This document shows positions 58,712-64,000 of a stretch of DNA of 64,000 nucleotides, piece after piece. Source of the DNA: Clostridia bacterium (GTDB lineage: Bacteria; Bacillota; Clostridia; Christensenellales; UBA1242). The notes beneath the pieces are model-generated. The model was not told where the DNA came from. It ran no database searches and worked only from the letters and a program-made list of their open reading frames with translations. The stretch is taken from the NCBI GenBank assembly GCA_017399265.1, contig JAFQDL010000001.1, positions 80,992 through 144,991 of the forward strand, written 5' to 3'. Made by a program: the position numbers and the translations under genes. Position 1 is the first letter of the stretch. Every line of letters begins with the position of its first letter.

Positions 58712-60229
58712 ATGAGTACAAATGCAATAATAATACTTGATGGTTATGGATATACAGATTCAATTGTAGGCAATGCTGTTGCATCTGCTTTAACACCAGT
58801 TATGGACGAGTTGTTAGAGAATTATCCTAATACATTGATAAATGCTAGTGGTTTAAGTGTCGGTTTGCCAGATGGACAAATGGGAAATAGTGAAGTTGGA
58901 CATTTAAATATTGGTGCTGGAAGAGTTGTGTATCAAGACATTACTAGAATAGACAATGACATAAAAACTGGCGAATTTGACAATAATGCTGGTTTTTTAA
59001 AGGCGATTAATAATTGTAAAGAATATGGTACAGCACTACATTTAATGGGTTTGTTGTCTGATGGTGGGGTGCATTCCAATATAAATCATTTATATGCAAT
59101 ATTAGAGCTTGCTAAAAAACAAGGATTAGAAAAAGTATATATTCATGCATTTTTAGATGGCAGAGACGTGCCGCCAAAGAGTGCTTGCGATTTTGTTGAC
59201 AAATTGAATAAAAAGATACAAGAAATAGGTGTTGGTAGAGTAGTTACAGCTTGTGGCAGATATAACATAATGGACAGAGATAATCGTTGGGAAAGAGTTG
59301 AAAAAGGCTACAACATGCTAATGAATGGTATGGGTAAAATTACTGATAATATAATAGGCGTAATAAAAGAATCGTACGCAGAAAATATTGTTGACGAATT
59401 TGTGGAGCCAATAGTTCTTAACGGGTATACTGGAGTACAAGAAAATGACTCTATAATATTCTTTAATTTTAGATCTGATAGGGCTAGAGAAATAACTAGA
59501 GCAATAACTTTTGAAGATTTTGATAAATTTGATAGAATCGGTGGTTATAAGAAAACTTGTTATGTTTGTATGACTCAATATGACGAAACATTTACGCATG
59601 TGAATGTTGCATTTGGACCACAAAAACTAGATAATACGTTAGGTGAATATCTGGCAAAATTGGGTAAGACTCAAGCAAGGGTTGCTGAAACTGAAAAATA
59701 TGCACATGTTACCTTTTTCTTTAATGGTGGTGTAGAAACACCAAATAAAAACGAAGATAGGGTGTTAGTTGCTTCTCCTAAAGTAGCAACATATGATTTA
59801 AAACCTGAAATGAGTGCATATGAAGTAACAGATAAAGTTTTAGAGGTGTTAGACAAAGGTGTAGATGTACTTATTCTTAATTTTGCAAATTGTGATATGG
59901 TAGGACATACTGGTGTATTTGATGCAGCTGTTAAGGCGGTAGAGGTTGTAGATGAGTGCTTAGGAAAAGTATTAGACAAATTAAAAGAAATCGGTGGTAA
60001 TGCTATTATTACTGCAGATCATGGTAATGCTGAGCAAATGCAATTTGAAGATGGTGGAGTTTGTACTTCGCATACAACTAATTTAGTCCCATTTGTTGTA
60101 TTTGGTGAGGATTTTAAGAAATGCGAATTAAAAGAGAATGGTAAATTGGCAGATATAGCACCAACTCTTCTTTATATGATGCATGAAGAAGTTGCTCCAG
60201 AAATGACAGGTGAAGTCTTGATAAAATAA
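58712..60229 (+). CDS. gpmI: 2,3-bisphosphoglycerate-independent phosphoglycerate mutase
   Basis: Glycolytic mutase of the alkaline phosphatase superfamily using two Mn2+. 505 residues. Motifs: AIIILDGYGYTDSIVGNAVA (first metal Asp), MGNSEVGHLNIGAGRVVYQD (catalytic Ser), VHSNINHLYAI, HAFLDGRDVPPKSA, NFRSDRARE, NCDMVGHTGVFDAAVKAVE and ITADHGNAEQM (metal ligands). The gene follows ftsZ by 51 bases. Its stop is five bases before the tip of cassette B. Confidence 0.97.
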   Translation: MSTNAIIILDGYGYTDSIVGNAVASALTPVMDELLENYPNTLINASGLSVGLPDGQMGNSEVGHLNIGAGRVVYQDITRIDNDIKTGEFDNNAGFLKAINNCKEYGTALHLMGLLSDGGVHSNINHLYAILELAKKQGLEKVYIHAFLDGRDVPPKSACDFVDKLNKKIQEIGVGRVVTACGRYNIMDRDNRWERVEKGYNMLMNGMGKITDNIIGVIKESYAENIVDEFVEPIVLNGYTGVQENDSIIFFNFRSDRAREITRAITFEDFDKFDRIGGYKKTCYVCMTQYDETFTHVNVAFGPQKLDNTLGEYLAKLGKTQARVAETEKYAHVTFFFNGGVETPNKNEDRVLVASPKVATYDLKPEMSAYEVTDKVLEVLDKGVDVLILNFANCDMVGHTGVFDAAVKAVEVVDECLGKVLDKLKEIGGNAIITADHGNAEQMQFEDGGVCTSHTTNLVPFVVFGEDFKKCELKENGKLADIAPTLLYMMHEEVAPEMTGEVLIK

Positions 60230-60254
60230 ATATTAAGAGGGTTTAGTCAATCAA

Positions 60255-60683
60255 TTTTGAAACTAGTGTAATAATTAAGAGAATTATAATAAAAAATATA
60301 GTTCTCTTTTTTTACGGCTACTTTATGCCGTGAAAGATACTTGACAAGAGAAGAAATGAAAACACAATATAAGAACCTGCTTCGCAGAACCTTGGTGACG
60401 CTATGCTCTACTTCAAAAGGAAGAGAAACGCAAAAACAAAATGCGTAAGCACAAATATTTTTTCTCTGTCTTAACAGAGCAAAAAGAAAACTTATTTCAG
60501 AGACTCTTGTCAAGTACACCATGGAATAAATTAGCCATTAATACACAACAGCAAAAAGCGAAAGTGTGTTACGTTCACCAACACTTTCGCTTTTTGTCTT
60601 ATTTAATTTAGTTTATAGAGTGTGCTTGTTTGTTCGAGCGAAGCGAGAACACTTGTATATGACAAGCACACGCCTAAGTACCA
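60255..60683. repeat. Conserved structured left block, copy B
   Basis: Same order as copy A: terminator hairpin AAGAGAATTATA / TATAGTTCTCTT with T tract (60278-60313); long-range 13-bp helix TACTTGACAAGAG (60338-60350) with CTCTTGTCAAGTA (60504-60516); between them an extra stem CTGCTTCGCAG not in copy A and a hairpin near 60421-60480; the shared AATAAATTAGC segment; terminator AAAAAGCGAAAGTGT / ACACTTTCGCTTTTT (60553-60595); last stem GTGTGCTTGT / ACAAGCACAC (60620-60670) around GTTCGAGCGAAGCGAGAAC. Helix lengths differ between the copies while pairing is kept, as expected for functional RNA. Confidence 0.68.
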
Positions 60684-60693
60684 AAACGTGTAA

Positions 60694-61539
60694 TTACATT
60701 TTCACAAAATCTATAATTGTTTTACTTAATTCAATTTCATTATTTCTAAAAGTATGTCCCGTATTTTCAATTACTTTGATAACATTATCTTTATTTTTGC
60801 TATATTGATTTATAGTTTCTAAATGTTTTTGTGTATTTTGTTTTGCAAATCCATCTTTTTGCCCCATAACAAACAATCCTTTGATGTTTATTGTTTGAAG
60901 TTGATTAAATCCGTTTTTGTTGTTATAAATTGGCAAGTTATGATGATTTTCGTTTTCGATAGCATCTATAAAACTTTTTGCTGTATAGAAATTATATTCA
61001 TCATATAAAATTGGAATAATTTCATCTAGTTTGTTTTGTTTTTTGTATTCATTTGCTACTTCTTGAATTTTATCAGCAGAAATTCTTTCACCATCTGTTC
61101 TTTCTTCGGTGTCGGTTGGGGATATTAAAATGTATTTATTAATATCCTTGCTATTTGTTTTGTAAAGATAGTAGATGACTTTATTGCAACCATAACTATG
61201 ACCACCAAGAATAATCTTTTTGTATCCTTGTGCTTTTGCAAAATCAACATAAGCTTGTAAATCTTCTTCGCAGTTATCAAACACTTCAAAAGTTAAGCCA
61301 CTTCTATTATGATTTTCAGAAGGTAAATCTATAATTTGAAAAGCGCCAGAGTTGTGAGCACAAATATAAGAAATGTTTTCTTTTTCTAACTCATCGCCAA
61401 GCACTCTTAAAAATCTGTTTTCAAAAATATTTCCACCTGTGCCATTTGTAATAATAACACAAGTATCTCGATATTGTTCTCCATACCAACAACCAAGTAG
61501 AGTATCTTTTCTTTTTGTTATAACTTCAATTATTTTCAT
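60694..61539 (-). CDS. Alpha/beta hydrolase (cargo of cassette B)
   Basis: 281 residues of the alpha/beta hydrolase fold, similar to DUF1749-type proteins. Early strand VIITNGTGGNIFENRF (oxyanion region), nucleophile elbow ILGGHSYGCNKVIYYL, acidic residue likely in FVMGQKDGFAKQNT, catalytic histidine in VIENTGHTFRN. No signal peptide. The substrate is unknown. TAGGAGAATAACA precedes the ATG. It is the only gene between the cassette ends. Confidence 0.85.
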   Translation of the reverse strand: MKIIEVITKRKDTLLGCWYGEQYRDTCVIITNGTGGNIFENRFLRVLGDELEKENISYICAHNSGAFQIIDLPSENHNRSGLTFEVFDNCEEDLQAYVDFAKAQGYKKIILGGHSYGCNKVIYYLYKTNSKDINKYILISPTDTEERTDGERISADKIQEVANEYKKQNKLDEIIPILYDEYNFYTAKSFIDAIENENHHNLPIYNNKNGFNQLQTINIKGLFVMGQKDGFAKQNTQKHLETINQYSKNKDNVIKVIENTGHTFRNNEIELSKTIIDFVKM

Positions 61540-61607
61540 TGTTATTCTCCTATGAAAACATTATATCATAAAATTCCTTTATTTATATTATAATTTTAAA
61601 ATTTAAT

Positions 61608-61692
61608 AAAAAATAACACTTTACCAATTTAATGATAAAGTGTTGTTAGTTTATTTCGCTAGTTTCAATTTACCTAGACCTTTATCCCTCTT
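61608..61692. repeat. Right-end repeat of cassette B
   Basis: Hairpin AACACTTTA / TAAAGTGTT (61615-61644) with a T tract on the minus strand, then GCTAGTTTCAATTTACCTAG and CCCTCTT. Equivalent to 31481-31566 of copy A. Confidence 0.58.
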
Positions 61693-61707
61693 TTTTTTAT
61701 ACCCCTA

Positions 61708-61735
61708 TTGACAAATTGTAAATCTATGATAGAAT
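61708..61735 (+). promoter_or_regulatory. Promoter of the small membrane protein cluster
   Basis: TTGACA (61708-61713), 16-bp spacer, TAGAAT (61730-61735), followed by GGGGGAT and the ATG at 61761. Confidence 0.72.
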
Positions 61736-61760
61736 ATTAATAATATTGGGGGATTGAAAA

Positions 61761-62159
61761 ATGGGAATAAAAGAATTTTTGCAAAGTTGTGATTATCAAG
61801 TATTAAAAAAGATGTACTCAGAAAGTAAAGAAAAACAAGAAAAATTTTCAAATGGTGCTCTTATATGTTTAGGTGTTGCAGGTCTGGGTCTTGCGGGTGT
61901 GTTGGCATCAAATATTATGGGTAACTACGATGTGCTAGAAAATTGTGCTTATAAAATTAAAGAGTTTTGTAATCCATTGGCTTTGGGGGCATTTGTTGGT
62001 TGCTATTCATTTGCGAGATTTGCTAGTGATGAAGATAGAAAAATTAATAATGCGGTTGAGACATTGATAGACAAACATGAAATTTCTGATAATTGCAATG
62101 TGACTAGAAATGAAATTAAGATGAATTTGGAAAATGATACGGAAAATATTATGGAATAA
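61761..62159 (+). CDS. Small membrane protein 1 of a three-gene cluster
   Basis: 132 residues: a polar N-terminal helix (SCDYQVLKKMYSESKEKQEK), hydrophobic segment ALICLGVAGLGLAGVLA, a second segment near FCNPLALGAFVGCYSFARFA and a polar tail. No family recognised. It shares its plan (polar, two small-residue-rich hydrophobic segments, polar) with the next two genes. Ribosome site TTGGGGGATTG. Confidence 0.62.
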   Translation: MGIKEFLQSCDYQVLKKMYSESKEKQEKFSNGALICLGVAGLGLAGVLASNIMGNYDVLENCAYKIKEFCNPLALGAFVGCYSFARFASDEDRKINNAVETLIDKHEISDNCNVTRNEIKMNLENDTENIME

Positions 62160-62175
62160 TAAGAGGGAGTGAATT

Positions 62176-62598
62176 ATGTTGAATGAAAGTGAGAATATGA
62201 AAAAAGAAATAAATAATTATGTTAATATTAATAGAGAAAATCTAAGAGGTTTGGTTAATAACAAAGCAGCGCTTGATACTGAAAAGTTGTATTTAGGAGC
62301 AATGGCTTTAGGTTTTATTACTAGTATGGCATTTGGTGAGGCTGTTGGTAAAAATATGTTAGATACTACTCCAGTCGTAGATTTTGTTGTTAAGGCTGCT
62401 CAAGGAGGTCTTTTTGCCATGACTGGATCTATGCTTATAGACGTTATCTCTAAAGCTAAAAATTTAAGAAAAGAGTATAGAGAAATAGAAAATTCGCCAG
62501 TGGTTAAAGAGCTATCTATAGAAAATAGTGTAGATCAAAGGATTATTAGAGAGAGTATTTTAAATCAAGCAGAAGCAGATATGGAGAGTGAATTGTAA
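62176..62598 (+). CDS. Small membrane protein 2 of a three-gene cluster
   Basis: 140 residues with hydrophobic segments LYLGAMALGFITSMAFGEAV and AAQGGLFAMTGSMLIDVI between polar ends (NYVNINRENLRGLVNNK; VVKELSIENSVDQRIIRESI). It starts 16 bases after the previous stop with AAGAGGGAGTGAATT. Unknown function; likely a partner of its neighbours. Confidence 0.62.
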   Translation: MLNESENMKKEINNYVNINRENLRGLVNNKAALDTEKLYLGAMALGFITSMAFGEAVGKNMLDTTPVVDFVVKAAQGGLFAMTGSMLIDVISKAKNLRKEYREIENSPVVKELSIENSVDQRIIRESILNQAEADMESEL

Positions 62599-62615
62599 TA
62601 ATGTAATAAAGAAAG

Positions 62616-62640
62616 GTGTCGGTTTTTCGGCATTTTTTTT
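62616..62640 (+). terminator. Terminator after the second membrane gene
   Basis: TGTCG / CGGCA short stem with a TTTT loop, then at least eight T. Confidence 0.6.
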
Positions 62641-62727
62641 GTTTTTTAACTTTTTTGTTAGTAAAAAAATTTGAAATTGATAAAAGTTGTGTTATATTAT
62701 GAGTATTAATAAAAAGAGGATATATAC

Positions 62728-63222
62728 ATGGCAGATAAAAATAAAAGCATTGTAGAAAAAACCAAAGATTGGTGTGGAAAGTTTGTTCATGATTGGTCGG
62801 AAGCCGGATTATATTTCGACTCTAAGAAGGGCAGAGAGGGTTTAGGCGGTTTGGCTGTTGCTAGGGGGTTACTTCGTACTGCAACTGTAGGTGCATTGAC
62901 TCTTGCTGCAGTGAATATTTTGGAGCCTTCTGAAGCATATCAAGTTGCTATTTCTTGGATGCCTGCAATGGCTTTTGCGGGAGTAAATGTGCAAGAGATT
63001 TATGAGTATTGCAAGACTAAAAGCAAAGGTGTAGATGAGCATAAGTTTGAAGATAAGCCAAGAGTTCAAAATAGTGAATATATACACGCAATAGATCGTG
63101 TAATCGACAATAGTGTGGATACTATTAACAGAAATCGTGCTAAAACTATTATTAAAAATGATGTAGATACAATTAATTCAAATCGTGCTAATATAGCAGA
63201 AAGTCTTGGAAAAGAATTGTAG
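62728..63222 (+). CDS. Small membrane protein 3 of a three-gene cluster
   Basis: 164 residues: polar start with WCGKFVHDWSEAGLYFDSKK, hydrophobic TATVGALTLAAVNIL and VAISWMPAMAFAGVNV, then a polar C-terminus containing a tandem repeat (DTINRNRAKTIIKND / DTINSNRANIAESLG). AAAGAGGATATATAC stands before the ATG and the gene has its own upstream promoter-like sequence. Function unknown; same architecture as the two genes before it. Confidence 0.62.
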   Translation: MADKNKSIVEKTKDWCGKFVHDWSEAGLYFDSKKGREGLGGLAVARGLLRTATVGALTLAAVNILEPSEAYQVAISWMPAMAFAGVNVQEIYEYCKTKSKGVDEHKFEDKPRVQNSEYIHAIDRVIDNSVDTINRNRAKTIIKNDVDTINSNRANIAESLGKEL

Positions 63223-63229
63223 TTAGAAT

Positions 63230-63278
63230 GATGTTAAATATTGTTTTGTTAAAATAAACAATGTTTAACATTTTTTTG
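63230..63278 (+). terminator. Terminator after the third membrane gene
   Basis: TGTTAAATATTGTTT / AAACAATGTTTAACA with one G-U pair, 9-base loop, then seven T. Confidence 0.85.
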
Positions 63279-63341
63279 TTATAATAAAAACTTTAGTGAA
63301 ATATACATATTATATCTTATAATAAAAAAAGTAGGTGTAAT

Positions 63342-63806
63342 ATGAAAAAAATAAATTGGAAATTACTTCTTTTTTCACTAATTGTTCCTTTGGTAGTAGG
63401 TGGGCTTTCGACATTAATTATAAAAGATAATTTGGATATTTATTCTTCTATCAATCTTCCGGATTTTGCTCCACCATCATTTTTATTTGGAATTGTGTGG
63501 ACTGTTTTGTATGTCTTGATGGGGGTTTCTTTTTATTTAATTTTAAATAAATCAACTAAAAAAAATGAAGCCGTATATTATTTTATTTTACAGCTTTTTG
63601 TGAACTTTTTGTGGCCTATAGTGTTTTTTAACTTTAGATTATTCTGGTTGGCATTCGCTTTGATTGTGTTATTGTTATATCTGATTATTATGATGATTAT
63701 TAGTTTCTATAAAATTAGCAAACCGTCGGCTATTTTACAAATTCCGTACCTTATTTGGACTGCATTTGCAACAGTATTAAATTTGGCTATTGCAATATTA
63801 AATTAA
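63342..63806 (+). CDS. tspO: TspO/MBR family protein
   Basis: 154-residue five-helix membrane protein of the tryptophan-rich sensory / translocator family that binds porphyrins and related ligands. Typical order: helix 1 LFSLIVPLVVGGLSTLI, LPDFAPPSFLFGIVWTVLYV, LMGVSFYLIL, LQLFVNFLWPIVFFNFRLFW and a final LIWTAFATVLNLAIA. Several of the family tryptophans and the PP turn are present. TAGGTGTAAT precedes the ATG. Single gene. Confidence 0.92.
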   Translation: MKKINWKLLLFSLIVPLVVGGLSTLIIKDNLDIYSSINLPDFAPPSFLFGIVWTVLYVLMGVSFYLILNKSTKKNEAVYYFILQLFVNFLWPIVFFNFRLFWLAFALIVLLLYLIIMMIISFYKISKPSAILQIPYLIWTAFATVLNLAIAILN

Positions 63807-63812
63807 TTATTT

Positions 63813-63845
63813 AATGGCTTAAGATATTACTTAAGCCGTTTTTTA
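63813..63845 (+). terminator. Terminator after tspO
   Basis: GGCTTAAG / CTTAAGCC with flanking A/T pairs, 6-base loop, then TTTTTT. Confidence 0.88.
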
Positions 63846-63911
63846 TTAATTAAATGTGAATTGTTGAAATTTTGAAAAAACTTTATAAATATAGCCGTTT
63901 TTGCTTGACAA

Positions 63912-64000
63912 ATGGGGGAAGATGAAAATATAGATACTAAGTATTTAGAAGAACATTATTATACAATAGGGGAAACAAATTCAAAATTTGAAGAAGTTGA
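63912..64000 (+). CDS. Start of a further gene, cut by the window end
   Basis: An open frame from the ATG at 63912 (MGEDENIDTKYLEEHYYTIG...) runs to the last base. A TGA lies in frame just upstream, so the gene would start here. No ribosome site precedes it, and the overlapping TTGACA (63905-63910) with TATAGAT 18 bases on could instead be a promoter for a later start. Too short to identify. Confidence 0.35.
   Translation, partial: MGEDENIDTKYLEEHYYTIGETNSKFEEV

Larger units (their letters stand above)
60235..61692. mobile_element. Cargo cassette copy B (novel element family)
   Basis: A ~1.46-kb unit between the gpmI stop and the next promoter. The ends are imperfect inverted repeats: left AAGAGGGTTTAGTC...TTGAAACTAG (60235-60266), right on the minus strand AAGAGGGATAAAGGTC...TTGAAACTAG (61692-61659). 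The left block 60255-60683 is homologous to 29718-30098 of copy A. The cargo is a single alpha/beta hydrolase gene, unrelated to the cargo of copy A. No transposase and no clear target duplication were found by eye. Confidence 0.62.

Noticed and set aside
1-64000. CRISPR array
   Set aside because: No regularly spaced direct repeats of 24-40 bases were seen and no cas-like genes are present; the only multi-copy repeats are the cassette ends and ftsW fragments.

Overview
The window is about 70% A+T chromosomal DNA from a Gram-positive, probably spore-forming, uncultured Clostridia-like bacterium. It uses the standard bacterial code. SpoIIE, a dcw (division and cell wall) cluster, rubrerythrin, independent phosphoglycerate mutase, a Ktr potassium system and strong Shine-Dalgarno sites all fit an anaerobic low-GC Firmicute; the exact lineage cannot be fixed from sequence alone.

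Layout. 1-5.2 kb: the 3' part of hisS, two secreted SH3-type surface proteins on the minus strand, and between them a sigma-region-4-like regulator whose promoter carries a LexA-type box. 5.3-16.3 kb: a compact podovirus-like particle cluster (terminase, portal, scaffold, capsid, adaptor, nozzle-like and coiled-coil proteins, two holin-like proteins). No integrase, repressor, replication gene, tail fibre or endolysin is visible, so it looks defective or domesticated, with PBSX-like control logic. 16.4-29.7 kb: a MoxR-like ATPase, ktrAB, an apparent novel small RNA, mscL, an ADP-ribosylglycohydrolase, an AlkD-like glycosylase, a PlsC-like acyltransferase, rubrerythrin, a lipoprotein and a guanylate-kinase-like fusion.

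29.7-31.6 kb and 60.2-61.7 kb: two related cassettes. Each has a conserved ~400-bp structured left block, a short conserved right end that is partly an inverted copy of the left tip, and quite different cargo (an XRE-controlled membrane-protein operon in one, an alpha/beta hydrolase in the other). They fit exactly between host stop codons. I regard them as a previously unnamed family of cargo-carrying mobile cassettes. 31.6-36.9 kb: a calcium ATPase, a Ca2+/cation antiporter and an M1 peptidase.

37.0-60.2 kb: spoIIE-murE-mraY-murD-ftsW, then a 9.6-kb accessory island (44.4-54.0 kb), then murA-ftsQ-ftsA-ftsZ-gpmI. murG, often found after ftsW, is absent here. Several truncated copies of the ftsW 3' end punctuate the island between unrelated cargo genes, so the ftsW 3' end is a repeated acquisition point. 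The ftsA-like protein has lost the canonical actin-fold phosphate motifs. Terminator hairpins stand directly before the ribosome binding sites of murD, ftsA and gpmI, suggesting attenuation inside the cluster. 61.7-64 kb: three small membrane proteins of unknown function, TspO, and the start of a further gene.
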